A stretch of DNA of 64,000 nt from Lumbricus rubellus (GCA_945859605.1 OX243814.1:41210103-41274102), one strand, 5' to 3'; numbered from the stretch's first letter, positions 11,099 through 22,565 are shown. Numbers and translations are program-made. Notes: generated from the sequence alone by a model not told the origin.

Positions 11099-11883
11099 CA
11101 CTGTGTCCACGATAAAGTAGATCACACAATAAAGTGTCATAACTCGGTCAAAACTTGTAGGATTTGTCTGAAATTTTACACACAACAACAGTGGCCATAT
11201 TTACACGCGATCCTAAAGCCGATTAGAAATACTCGTGAGTTTGCCAAATTTATGAGCGTTTGAGATGCAGCTTCGAAAAATGCAACTTTCCAACATGCAA
11301 AAGCTGAAAGGAAGCAAAATTCAGTTATAATTAGTGCTCAAAATGTCATTTTTGTTCACGAGCACACGACCGTAGACATAGTTGTGTATTAGCTGTCCCG
11401 GAAGACACTCGACTTCATATCCCGCAGCTGTGGCCGTCCAGCAGTCCAGATCTTGATCCGGAGTACATATGGTGGAGGAGCGTGATTTTCGTTCACGCGT
11501 ATTGATGACATCGATAACCGTAGGGCGTAGGGCGCGTCTGTTTGAAGATTGGAAGTTGTTTAACCAGGTGATCATCGACAGGACCATCAAACAGTAGCGT
11601 CTACGTCTACGGTTGTGTGTCCGTGAACAAAGTGGACATTTGGAACACCATATTCAGCTGAATTTCACTTCCTTTCAGGTTTTCCATGTTGGAAAGTTCA
11701 ATTTTTCGGTGCTGCATTTTAAATGATCATAAATTTGACAAACACGCGAATACTTCTAATCGGTTTTAGGATCTCGTGTAAATATGGCCACTGTTGTTGT
11801 GTGTAAAATTTCAGACAAATCCTACAAGTTTTGACCGAGTTATGACACTTTATTGTGTGATCTACTTTATCGTGGACACAGTG
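11099..11883. mobile_element. Mariner-like element with ~200-bp terminal inverted repeats
   Basis: Both ends start CACTGTGTCCACGATAAAGT. The first ~108 bases match essentially base for base when inverted, and similarity continues with differences to about 11300/11680. It is flanked by TATA on each side, consistent with TA insertion. The interior (11320-11590) has a 90-codon frame on the - strand that I cannot assign to a transposase. A diverged half copy is at 35024-35243. Confidence 0.7.
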
Positions 11884-12019
11884 TATATAAATGGGATTGG
11901 ATTGGTGGTATTTACGCCCCCCCCTAACCAGAAATCCTGAATCCGCCCCTGAATATAAGCTCGTATCGATCGCTGTTCGCTTCATATTATTTTGTGCAAG
12001 TTGTGCGTACAGAAATAAA

Positions 12020-12250
12020 ATCCTGGCGGCGCCGCTGGGGTGGGCTGTGGTCGGTGGGGACTGTTGTGGGACTTTTGTGGGATACGGTCAGCGTAGTGGT
12101 TCGGTGGGACCGGTATGAAAACAAATTGAAACATTATTTTTCATAAATTTCATACGGTATGTTAGCATTTTATGGGTTTTGGTGGGGTGGAAGAGTGGGG
12201 CGGAGTGGAATTTTGAGGATGTGGTGTGTAAAATATGGGACGGAGATGGG
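12020..12250. repeat. Diverged G-rich repeat copy
   Basis: GGTGGGG-rich text with the phrase TTTTTCATAAATTTCATAC resembles the 7620-8170 repeat. It is preceded at 12010-12032 by an inverted CAGCGGCGCCGCCAGGATT end and at 11936-11957 by a lone hAT-type end (AATCCTGAATCCGCCCCTG). Confidence 0.4.
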
Positions 12251-13304
12251 GTATTAACCTTTGTGATTCAGAGCTTTTAAAAAATTGTATAATATATGCA
12301 TCATTTGGAAAATGTTATACTTTTACTAATGCTTGATTCCTATACTAGTCAAAGTGACCCAACGTTCCACTTTGGGAACATATATACAGTGGCGGCGCCA
12401 GGATTTCAGGTTTGAGGGGGGGGCTGAAGCCCTAAGCCCAACTAGAAATTTTTTTGTAGCGCCGAAGGCGCGAAGCTGCGAGTGCCGAAGGCACGAAGCC
12501 CATACCGACTAGGGTTCTGGGGGAGCGCCGTAAGGTCCCCCAGCGGGGTCTGGGGCGGAGCCCCAGCCGCCAGCGCATTTTTAGCTCTGTTGACATCAAC
12601 TTGAGCCCTTTTTAGGCTCTTTTTGCCAGCTATTTATGAACGATAAAATTATGAAAACTTAAATAAAAAGTCGTTTTGCAGAGTCGCACACTAGCTACCA
12701 GTATAAGAATGTCAAAATTTTATTGTAAAAGAAATGGGCTAAGCCTTTAATATAATCACAAAAGTTAAAAATTTAGGCCTATGTAACGGCCTGCTTCCTC
12801 GTAAGAAAACCACGTGACCTGGGGTCCCACCCCTGGTGTTGCTCTACAGCCTCCCAAGTGGTAAAGGAGCCTGCCTTAGGATCTCAAACGAGGCGCCGCA
12901 CTGTTGAAGGGGTTCTCTGTCGTCAGGTACTCCTAAAGGTTCACCCAAGTAAGTAAGATCAATGGGACCAGTCTCCTTCCCCGAGGTAAAGTTATAGATT
13001 AGGGTTGGGTTTACCACCTCAGGACGGGGATGTCTCTCACGGGTACCAGGAATAACTTCGGTCGAGTGGCGACATAATTATGTCAGCGGTCCTCGGTCTG
13101 AGGACGACGGCTTCCCCTAACGGAAGCCCATCAGGGTTCAAATCCCCGTCAACAGATTGTTTACATCCCCAACCCTTAAGTGCGATCGACCCTTCCTCTA
13201 GTCTGTCAGGGGTTCCTCCCTTCTTTTCCTCAGCTTTGGATTCCTCTAAATCCTCATCAGAGTGATCCTCAGACCTTATAGAAGTCTCCATCTTCAAATT
13301 ATTA

Positions 13305-13801
13305 TGTGATAACCTCCTTGTGATCAGTCTCTTCGGAAGCTTCTTCGTATAAGTTCGTGGTAGCATAGGCCTATCCCTAGATAACTGTTTCATTAGCTAA
13401 ATGGCTAGGTAAAGAATCTACAGACTTTCACTGTTTTGTAACCAACAACGACGACGTGTTTAAGTCTTCTTATTATACTCCAAAATCCGATGTAAAGTAA
13501 AACGATCAGCAACAACACAACAAAGACTACACTTGCGTTATCATAACAACTACACGACTACTACCTTCATCAGTCTACTCTATCGCAACTCAACAACAAC
13601 CATTACAGCCTATCTCAACAGCTCTCAACACACAACACTCCTTCTTCACTTCCACTCCCTCCTTGTACACTCAACGTACGCTCGTCTAGACATCACGCGC
13701 TGTCCAGCCAATCACCTGTCCAGACGCCGCGCGCCAATTTGCAGTTGGCCTACCTGCGTCGCTGTACGACAATCGTCGTGCACTGATTAAATTAGCTTAC
13801 A
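13305..13801 (-). repeat. 3' LTR of the Gmr1-like element
   Basis: 497 bp; in element sense it starts TGTAAGCTAATTTAATC and ends TTATCACA (TG...CA). It matches the LTR at 18999-19495 with one mismatch seen. The 85-codon frames inside both LTRs are artefacts. Confidence 0.92.
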
Positions 13802-13821
13802 TTACCTCCTTCCTTTCTTTT
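13802..13821 (-). promoter_or_regulatory. Polypurine tract
   Basis: In element sense this reads AAAAGAAAGGAAGGAGGTAA, immediately before the 3' LTR, the normal position for plus-strand priming. Confidence 0.8.
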
Positions 13822-13918
13822 GAAGAGAGCTAATTAATCTTAAAAATTAGCGAACGTATAATGCTTAAACTAAATACAAACAATTCCTATACTAAATGCA
13901 ATCACAAAATATCTTATA

Positions 13919-14515
13919 CTACAATCTCGATAAGCAGTCCGCTACTACATTCAGCTTTCCCTTCTTATAGTTCAACAGAATGTCAAAATTTTGCAATGAT
14001 AAAGACCATCGGACTAACTTAGCAGACTTCGACATTGACTCAGTCAAATAAACTAAAGGATTATGGTCAGTGAACACATTAATCTTGGAACCAATAATAA
14101 TTTCTTTCAATTTGTTTAAAGCCCATATGATTGCATAGGCTTCCTTCTCAATCGTCGCCCATCTCCTCTGGGTATCTGTCAGCTTCTGACTGATAAATGA
14201 AACGGGACGTTCTATCCCCTCATCGTCCACTTGTGACAGCACAGCCCCCACAGCAAAATCACTGCTATCACAGTACAAATTAAATGGTTTGCCAACCTCG
14301 AACATGTATAAAATCACATTTGATAAAACAATTTCTTTAAGAGAATCAAAAGACTTCTGGTGATCCTCAGTCCAAACAATGTTCTCAGGTGTCTGCTTGC
14401 TAGTCAAATCTGTTAATGGTTTAGCAATTTCAGCAAAATTACAAATAAATTGTCTGTAGAAACCAAAAAATCCTAACACTTGCTTCACTTGCTTCTTCGT
14501 TTCAGGGTTTTTAAA
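13919..14515 (-). CDS. RNase H domain of the Gmr1-like pol (after a frameshift)
   Basis: About 195 codons ending with a stop at 13919. It holds the RT connection (FFGFYRQFICNFAEIAKPL) and a Gypsy-type RNase H with D in YCDSSDFAVGAVLSQ, E in TIEKEAYAIIWAL, D in FTDHNPL, and the closing ADCLSRL. It lies one base out of frame with the upstream RT frame. The junction is an A-run at 14508-14515 (element sense), where a TTTAAAA heptamer sits in the zero frame. The simplest reading is a one-base loss in the run; programmed -1 shifting is the less likely alternative. No integrase follows, as expected for this group. Confidence 0.8.
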   Translation of the reverse strand, partial: FKNPETKKQVKQVLGFFGFYRQFICNFAEIAKPLTDLTSKQTPENIVWTEDHQKSFDSLKEIVLSNVILYMFEVGKPFNLYCDSSDFAVGAVLSQVDDEGIERPVSFISQKLTDTQRRWATIEKEAYAIIWALNKLKEIIIGSKINVFTDHNPLVYLTESMSKSAKLVRWSLSLQNFDILLNYKKGKLNVVADCLSRL

Positions 14516-17500
14516 TTAATCAAACTGTCAATCCTATCTGGATTCATCATCTTCTTCCCTGATCCTATGAGGTGACCGATGAATTTCACCTCACTCTTAC
14601 CAAACACAGATTTCTTCAAGTTCAAGGTTACATTATGCAGTCTTATTTGTTTCAAAAACAATTCTAAATGTTTCAAATGAATGTTCCAATCATCAGAATG
14701 TACTGCAATGTCATCAACATAGGGTTCAGTAAATGCATTAATCGGTTGCAAAATCATGTTTATTGCTTTTACAAAAGTCCGTCCAGAGTTAATCATGCCA
14801 AAAGGGACACGTGTAAATTCGTACAGTCCATTATGGGTAACGAATGCGGTTTTCCATTGGTCGGATTTCTTCACAGGACAAGTCCAGTAAGCACTGCGAC
14901 AGTCCAAGACGGAAATAAACTTGGATTTCCCGACTTTGCTCAGCACATCGTTGACGATCGGCATGGGATATCGACAATTTTCAGTATATGAATTCACGTA
15001 CCTGTAGTCGCACGCGAGTCTCAAGGATCCGTCCTTCTTCTTGACGATGACCAGCGGACTTGCCATTCTGCTCGACGACGGTTGAATGATGTTTGCTTTC
15101 AGCATCTCTTGTATTTGTTTGTCCACTTCTGCGCGGTATATCAGCGGTATTCGATAAGCCATGAACTCTTTCTCTCGAAAGTCCGGTCTCAGCACCACTT
15201 CGTGTTCTACCAATGTACATAATCCAGGTTTGTCCGAAAATCTGTCTGCATAACGGTTCAGTACATCCAGTAGCTGTTTCTGTTGCTCGCACGTAAGATG
15301 TCCGATCTGTTCATAGTCCAATTGCAGCGATTTCTGTGTCGTCTCTGCATGGTCTTCTTTCAATGGTAGCTCTACCACTGATCCGAATTCGTCGTCCTCT
15401 TCCACGATGAGACCACACGATAATGTTCTTGCGATGAACTTCCTCATTTTGTTGGCATGGACGATTCGTCGGCCGTTTTCATTCATATCCACCAGATACG
15501 AATACTTGGATCTTCTTTGTAGCACTGTACATGGACCATGCCATCGTGAGATCAATTTATTGGTTGACGTTGGATACAGGACGATAACGTTTTCTCCTGG
15601 TTCGAATTCTTTATCCTTGGCCCTCTTGTTGTATTGACTGGCGTATTGTTTTTGCTTTTCCTCTGCACAATTCTCAGCAAATATCAAAGCTTTCTCCATG
15701 TCTGCTCTTAAGTTCTTCAGGTACTTTGCTGGTTGTACTCCAATGTTTGGCGGTAGATTTAATTCTTTGGTCCAGCTTTCCTTTAAAATAGTTAATGGTC
15801 CTCTTGGCATTTTTCCATACACCACGCTAAACTCTGATCCTTTGTCTTCAGCGATCCTCCACCACGACTTCAGTGACTCGTCATTTCTCTGCTGCTCCTC
15901 GAATTTCTTCGCATCTTCCAGCTGTCTTTCATCGTTCGAATTCTCTGTGAACAAGTCCCTCATACTCGTCTCCAGTTCAGCGTCGCTTTCGGAATCTTCA
16001 CTATCATTTCGTTCACATGCAGCCATCTCTTCTTCAGTTTCATTGTTCTCAGATGTTGTTCTTTCGTCATCTTGAATGCTGAGTTCATCTTCGCTGTCCG
16101 TGTCATCTTCTTGCGAACTTTCGTTTATCGTTTCATCTTCTCCGCCTTCGACTTCTGCTCTCCGACTTTGTGCTCTTGTAGTCACATTCGCTTGTAGTTC
16201 CCCCTGCAATACACTCACTGGTGGAATCTCTTTCAATTCTGCAATTATCTCCGGATGTAGCAAGAACTTTTCCTTATTTTCTTTGCACAGATCCGCTGGA
16301 ATGCTGGCACACACTAAAGTTAAATATGGCGCGATATTTATTGTCCTGTCCTCTGTAGCTGCTCCTTCGTTACGACCGCTCATCCGCACTTCGATTTTCA
16401 CCAACTTAGCTGGAATCGGCTCTCCAGCTACACATTGCAAATGAACTCTGCCGATTTCTTCTACTGTCGTTCCTTTCAGTAGTTCCTCGTTGATTACCGG
16501 TATCTCGGTCCCCGAGTCAATCAACGCCTCGACTTGCACAGGCTGCCCATCAGTCCCACGTATCTCCACATTTACATGCTGCAACGATATCTTCTTTATG
16601 CGTTGACACTCCTCTTTACTTTTTGTTTCTCGACAAATTTCTGCAATGGAAGTAGTCTTTATCGCTTCTTTCTGTATGGTGAACTGCGGCGTACACTTCA
16701 TTACCGACTTCACTTCTGTTTCACGATCGTCCGATTCTTCAAACTGGTCTGGTGCATTCATCACTTGTATCTGGTTTACTCGAAGATTTTCTGCACTTCT
16801 GCTAAAGTTCTTCCTCAGATTTGCCGCTCCTGGTGCTTGGCAATGTTTTATTAGGTGTTTGTCAGAATGACAGTTGTGGCAACGTTTCTTTATAAAACTT
16901 CTTTGCTCATTGTTCTCCCACTTGTTGTACGGCGTGTATGATGCATTACTTTCTGTTGGACGTCCCAGCGGCGGAGTTCGATTGTAGGCTTGTCTGTCCC
17001 ACGTTGACTCATTCTTATCTTGCCAATACTGCTTTCCAGAATAATTATCTTTCTTTGCATCATTACTCTTGGCTTGGCTTCCGGTGTCTTTGCTATCCTT
17101 GTTCCACTTGAATGGCTTTGAGCTATTTCCCCATGCTTCAAATTTCGGTTTGTCTTGGAACATCACACCAATCCGATTGTTTACATGTATGTCTGCGAGG
17201 TCTGCAACATTACTAGCTTCCAAGCATTCTGTGCCCTCTTTTGCTAAGACGAACTGCAGTGGACCTGGTGGTAAACATTCTTTCAGCTTATCCGCCACTA
17301 ACAAATCAAACAGCTTCTCGTAGTCTTTGTCCACTCGTCTACTTCGGACATAATAATTCAACAGGTTCTTCAGCCTAGCCGTGAACATCGTATACGTTTC
17401 TTCGGCTGTCTTCTTGGCATCTGCAAACCTTGACCTGTACTCACGAGCTGTTAATTTGAATTCCTTCAACAAGTGCTCTTTCACTGCATCGTATTTATCT

Positions 17501-18672
17501 AAATTCTCAAATGACAATCGATTCAATACCGTTCGCGCTCTCGGGGTCATCAATGGCAACAACAATTTCACCCAGTATTGTTTTTCCACAGCAAAGCTAT
17601 TGAATGCATTTTCCACTGTCTCAAAATATAATGGCACTTCCATCATATCATATGGCATCGTAGGTAGCACATGCTTCATTGCATCACCTATCTTCTTAAT
17701 CTTTGACACCATTGTCTCACTTTCTCTAAGCCTATTTTGTTCTGATTTCTCACGGATTCTTCTATCGTCTTCGTCTTTCTTCCTCAGTCTATTTTGATCT
17801 TCTATCCTACGCAGTTCTTCCTGTTCTATCTTCTGTTGTAATAGTTCTAACTGCTTTCTGCGTTCTTCCTTTTCAATAGCCATTTCTTTAAGTTGAGCCT
17901 CCTTGATAGCAAGTTTCTTTTGTTCTAACTGCATCTGCTCTTCTCTTTCTCTTTCTGCTTTTTCCAAACTGTCTTTTTCGGCTTGAAATTCTTCCTGACG
18001 AATTTCTTCTGCTCTCTCCAGTTCTTGTAAACGCATCTTCTCCTTTTCTTCCTCGCGAGCCTTTTTGTCTTCGATCTGCTGTTTTCGTATTTCTTCATCA
18101 CTTCTCCTTGCTTTTTCATATTCTATCATTAACTCCATTCTTCGTCGTTCTGCTTCGTCACGATCTATTTTCATTTGTTCTAACTGAAGCTGGAACTGCT
18201 GCTTCTGCATATCTATCTCTTGTTGTCGCAGCCTATCTGCTTTTTCTGCTTTTTCTTTCTCCTCTTGTTTACGTTCTTTCTTTTCTTGGCGCCGTCGCTC
18301 CTCTTTCTCCTTCTCTTCTTGGCGCCGTCGCTCTTCTTTCTCCTTCTCTTCTTGGCGCCGTCGCTCTTCTTTCTCCTTCTCTTCTTGGCGACGTTCTTTC
18401 TCTTCCTGTCTACTCATCATCATGAGTTGTAGCAACGCCTCTATAGACATAGGTGCCTGTGGCTTCTCAATTGGCTTTCCTTCAGCACCACCAACCGCAC
18501 CTTCTTCTTCCGCGTCTTTCGCCCAAACCTCCGCCAAAGATCACATCAACTGTTCCCTCGACATCTGTCCGACTTCTTCTGCGTCAAGGCCTGCTTCAAT
18601 TAATAATTTTACTAGTCTCTCCGAAGACATCTTTTTAATAGCTGCTTGCTTTTGCTCCGTAAGTTTCTCCAT
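14485..18672 (-). pseudogene. gag-protease-(integrase remnant)-RT frame of the Gmr1-like element
   Basis: The likely original ATG is at 18672-18670 (MEKLTEQKQ start). An in-frame TGA at 18541-18543 interrupts it after 43 codons, and the frame then runs open to 14485 (~1350 codons). In order: a long Glu/Lys/Arg coiled coil with three near-identical EEKEKEERRRQ repeats (about 18270-18400); a capsid with SCAN-like text around CLPPGPLQFVLAKEG (17220-17300); the zinc knuckle CHNCHSDKHLIKHC (about 16840-16881); protease ALIDSGTEIPVI (about 16500-16535); an acidic spacer; a pre-integrase phrase FEEQQRNDESLKSWW (about 15860-15905); an integrase C-terminal region (VYGKMPRGPLTILKESW to NKMRKF, about 15440-15825); then RT with LDCRSAYW and YVDD (14710-14721). 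The HHCC zinc finger and DDE core of integrase are absent between the two integrase parts. Confidence 0.85.
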
Positions 18673-18978
18673 CTTACTTCTTTACTTTACTGATGCTAGT
18701 CGATAAATAGTAGGCTACTCTTCAAATGTTTGCAATTGACTGACTTCAATTCTTTAAGCAAACTTCAATAGACAAGCAAGTTTTTCTACCTTGTAGTCGT
18801 TGTGTTGTCGTTTCTCACTGTCGTACGGATGCTCGATGTATCGTTGCTTCTCCCGTGTGCTCGGCTCCTCGATAAATTCACAGCGTCTGTTGATTGGATA
18901 GAATCCCTCCGTTCGTAACTTGGCACGTAGACCCGCCGTTCGTAACTAGGATCGTTCTCCTGCAACTTGGATCGTTAT

Positions 18979-18998
18979 CTCACCGCAACGACACCAAA
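18979..18998 (-). promoter_or_regulatory. Primer binding site candidate
   Basis: Directly after the 5' LTR the element reads TTTGGTGTCGTTGCGGTGAG. The TGG two bases in can pair with a tRNA CCA end. I could not match the rest to a particular tRNA. Confidence 0.6.
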
Positions 18999-19495
18999 TG
19001 TGATAACCTCCTTGTGATCAGTCTCTTCGGAAGCTTCTTCGTATAAGTTCGTGGTAGCATAGGCCTATCCCTAGATAACTGTTTCATTAGCTAAATGGCT
19101 AGGTAAAGAATCTACAGACTTTCACTGTTTTGTAACCAACAACGACGACGTGTTTAAGTCTTCTTATTATACTCCAAAATCCGATGTAAAGTAAAACGAT
19201 CAGCAACAACACAACAAAGACTACACTTGCGTTATCATAACAACTACACGACTACTACCTTCATCAGTCTACTCTATCGCAACTCAACAACAACCATTAC
19301 AGCCTATCTCAACAGCTCTCAACACACAACACTCCTTCTTCACTTCCACTCCCTCCTTGTACACTCAACGTACGCTCGTCTAGACATCACGCGCTGTCCA
19401 GACAATCACCTGTCCAGACGCCGCGCGCCAATTTGCAGTTGGCCTACCTGCGTCGCTGTACGACAATCGTCGTGCACTGATTAAATTAGCTTACA
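18999..19495 (-). repeat. 5' LTR of the Gmr1-like element
   Basis: 497 bp, same termini as the other LTR, followed on the right by the TATTA target duplication. It carries the element promoter by position; no TATA box was assigned. Confidence 0.92.
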
Positions 19496-19500
19496 TATTA

Positions 19501-20667
19501 ATTAACGTCTGATTTGATATATTTAATTAAACAATTCAACTGATTATAATGAACAAGCGTTGCTGACAATTAACATACGTGATTAGGCCTAAATATTGTT
19601 CTTCACTAAGAGTTCAGTGTCTTTTAACTCCAACGGAATTAAAGCAAATAATCAACAAGCGTGCCTAACCTTGTTTCTAGTAATCACGGTCGATTATTAA
19701 CACTATGATAATCAATTACATTCCGGTTTGATTTGTATCGACCGTTATTCAGCATCAACATAAGTTTCAATTATTATTATCAGTCACGTTAGTTATCAAT
19801 TAATAACTTTAATTGGTTTCGGATTCTGTTATGGAGCAATTAAATTATTTGATACTTCCCTGCCTTTCCGTGCAATTTTGAGTCACTCTCGAATTCGAAT
19901 ATGTAAAGAAGATCGGATAATGTCTTGCCCCGGTATAATTGTTTGTCATCAAGATATTCACACAGAATATGGCCTCGGCAATGGCAAACGTGTAGCTTCG
20001 ATCACCTCAGAAAGAAAACCACACTCGTCCGAATCAGCACACGATTCGACGACCACGAAAGAAATTATAGGCTACCAATCGCAAACGGTACCAAAACCCG
20101 TTGCTCAGACAACAATATCTTCTTACTCATGCAGTCAGGCAATCAGCCACGCAAACTAACAATTTCAGACCAAAAACCCACACAAATTCTTGTCTTCACG
20201 AGCCGACCTCCTACCCTGATGGAAACCGTAGATCGACTGCGCTTTTCGGCGGTTGCAGCGGTCACGTGGGCCGCATCAACCAATCAACGGCTACCACGCA
20301 AAAGCGACCGTCGGACGCAAACCTCGGCCCCTGATAGGACGGACAATCTACTGCGATTGGCTACCACAAGAGGACTCAGAAGCCTCGACAGAAGCCTCGT
20401 ACAGTAGTTTCCTACCGAACACGGCTCCGGCCTTCGCAAAAATATCACTTCTATGTGATGATCTAAAAATAGAACCGCGATATCTAATAAAATCAATTAG
20501 CAAGTAAGTACGCCAAGCGGCCTTACAAGACGTTAAATTGTAGCGACCTTCTAGGACGTTACACCTATAGCCTAACAAGTTTTTAAGTATACTGTCATAT
20601 GGGTAGGCCAACTATATAAAAAACTTAGGGGCATGTCACATGTAGGGTTTTTACGGGTACAACCATG
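19501..20667. other. Unassigned stretch right of the LTR element
   Basis: Several overlapping frames of 77-160 codons occur at 19878-20507, none with a recognisable domain. If the 12387-22565 element is real, this is part of its interior. Confidence 0.3.
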
Positions 20668-21679
20668 CAGTGGCGACGCCAGGATTTCAGGTTTAGGGTG
20701 CTGAAATAATAATAATAATAATAATAATTACGACGATTTATATGGCGCAGTAACACAGCCATGCCGTTACAAGGGCGCCTTACAAAAAACAGCTACACCG
20801 GATAATAAAATGAAACCCAGGCCCTTCCTCCAAGAAGCGCAAGTAGAACATTTTCGTTAAGGGCGGTAATTTTGCATGCGCTGGAGACAGCTGCGAGTGC
20901 CGCATGCACGAAGCTCATACCGACTAGGGGGTCTGGGAGAGCGTTTTTTGCTGTTGACATCGACAGGAGCACGTTTCGGGTTCTTGTTTGCTAATGACGA
21001 TAAAGTCATGAAAAATTTTTGAATTTCCACATTGCAATAATAGCATTTTGGGGTGTCATTTTTACTAAATAGCTCATCATTTCAATGCTGAAAATTGTGG
21101 ATTATATGACTTCAAAAGTGTCCCCTTGTACTGGCTTGTAGGCCATTGTTTAAATTTTTTTGGGATATCAACACTTTAATGGTAACATTTTAAGCTGTCA
21201 TCACAAGTTTCTCATAATTGTATGATTTCATTGTTGAAAGAAATGGTTTATGAGTTCAATAATGTTCCTCCACGTTGCATAAATAATTATTATTGAATTC
21301 CACACTGCAATGGTATACCAGTTTTGCTGTCGTCCTATCAAAATTGTTCATGATGGATAAACAGTAGATAACACTCTAGAAATTTACAATGACATTTTAA
21401 AAGATATTTTTGAAATAATGGGGGAGCAGCATCTCCGTCCACAACCACACACTTCGGGGTCTCGTGGACCGTCCCCTGACCCCCAAGTCTCCGCCCATGA
21501 CTGTTGGTGCTAAATGAACACCCCAGTTCCCAATGTATAGCTGTGTATGACCACCGGCATAGCCGCTCAGAAGGCCGGTGGTGCACATAACCTCATCAAG
21601 GTCTGCGGCGCATTCTATCAGCTTAAGCATCGACGGCGTTCGACGCGCTATTGTATCGAAATTAAAAATTTCTATCATC

Positions 21680-22130
21680 CTGAATCCCAGCCCCTTCCTC
21701 TGCTAACCCGGACTCAGCACCCTTCTCCCGCCAGCCCGGACTCACACCGGGCCAAACCTCGGCTCCTTTCTCCGCCAGCCCGAACTCACCGGGCCGAACC
21801 TCGGCCCCCTCCACCGCCAGCCCGAACTCGCACCGGTCCGGACCTCAGTCCCCTTGCCCCCCCCCCCCGCGCAGACCTCAGCCCCCTTTCCTCCCGCCTC
21901 GGAACTCCAACCCCCTTCCCTCCGCTAGCCCGGGATCAAACTGGTCCGGATCTCAGCCCCTTCCCCCGCCATTTCAAACCCGCCAGTCCTCTTCCCTCTT
22001 CCAGACCCGTCCGGACCTCAGACCGGTCGGTACCTCAACCTCCTGCTCCGCCATCGCGGATCTCTGCCCCTTTTCTCCCGCCAGACCGGTTCGGACCTCA
22101 GCCCTCTGTCCCCTGCAGCTCCATTAGGGT
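21680..22130. repeat. C-rich minisatellite (CCGGACCTCAGCCCC units)
   Basis: Degenerate ~30-60-bp units rich in CCCCTTC/CCGCCAGCCCG and ACCTCAGCCCC follow one another. The 195-codon Pro/Ser/Arg-rich frame over it (21547-22134) is a product of base composition. It is followed by a transposon right end at 22480-22565. Confidence 0.5.
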
Positions 22131-22565
22131 ATAAATAAAGGACTGTGTGCATGCTAAATTGCTAATATTGAGTCGCAGAGACTAGAGAGAGTCGATGTCC
22201 GGGAGTCGAGCCCAGACGCAATTGATGTCTCACGTGAATCGATGTATCACCGTCCGCCGCAGTTGATGTCCGAAAATATGATAATAATTATAACTTTTAA
22301 GCCGATACGTGGACATGCATTGCTTTTTGCTTTGGGATGAGCCTGAGTCACATTTAAGGGCTTAGCCCCCTAACCCCTACTCTGGTGCCGCTAATGGCAT
22401 AAGCATCTACGCTATGATAACATAGATGATTTCGTTGCCGTTGGTCATTGTCTAGTTTCCTTTTTACGAAGTAAGCCGTTTTAGACATTTTCAGCCATTT
22501 GCTTTGGGGGGGGGCTGAGCCACGTTTAGGGGGGCTTAGCCCCTAGCCCCCTGCCGCCGCCACTG

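Larger units (their letters stand above)
13305..19495 (-). mobile_element. Gmr1-like Ty3/Gypsy LTR retrotransposon (full length, defective)
   Basis: A 6191-bp element in - orientation: two 497-bp LTRs, a 5-bp target duplication TATTA (13300-13304 and 19496-19500), a primer-binding-site candidate, a polypurine tract, and one gag-pol region. Domain order is gag, protease, integrase remnants, RT, RNase H, with RNase H ending about 115 bp before the 3' LTR. Integrase before RT in a Gypsy-type element is the hallmark of the Gmr1-like group known from fish, tunicates and sea urchins. Its capsid resembles the SCAN domain, which is known to derive from Gmr1-like gag. Only one LTR mismatch was noticed by eye (13708 against 19402), so insertion looks recent. 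The copy carries a stop early in gag, a frameshift after RT, and lacks the integrase core. Confidence 0.9.
12387..22565. mobile_element. Candidate large hAT-type element that hosts the LTR retrotransposon
   Basis: The left end CAGTGGCGGCGCCAGG at 12387 and the right end (inverted) CAGTGGCGGCGGCAGG at 22565 are both flanked by CATATATA, an 8-bp match. Removing the 6.2-kb LTR element and one 5-bp TSD copy leaves ~4.0 kb, a size normal for hAT. Against this: the flank is a low-complexity word, a second left-type end exists at 20668 (CAGTGGCGACGCCAGG), and no transposase was recognised in the remaining sequence. The alternative is two separate elements, 12387-? and 20668-22565. Confidence 0.35.

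Noticed and set aside
13037..13291. 84-codon - strand acidic frame starting METSIRSEDHSDEDL
   Set aside because: Looks protein-like at the start but then runs through a tRNA-B-box-like phrase (GGTTCAAATCC) and has no recognisable domain or splice context. It may be the end of a transposon gene; not supportable as a CDS.
21547..22134. 195-codon Pro/Ser/Arg-rich frame
   Set aside because: Follows the C-rich minisatellite and has no conserved motif; composition alone explains it.
20668..22565. A self-contained element with CAGTGGCGACGCC / GGCGGCAGTG ends
   Set aside because: Flanking 8-mers (CAACCATG and CATATATA) do not match, so the pairing is not supported. The pairing with 12387 fits better but is itself uncertain.
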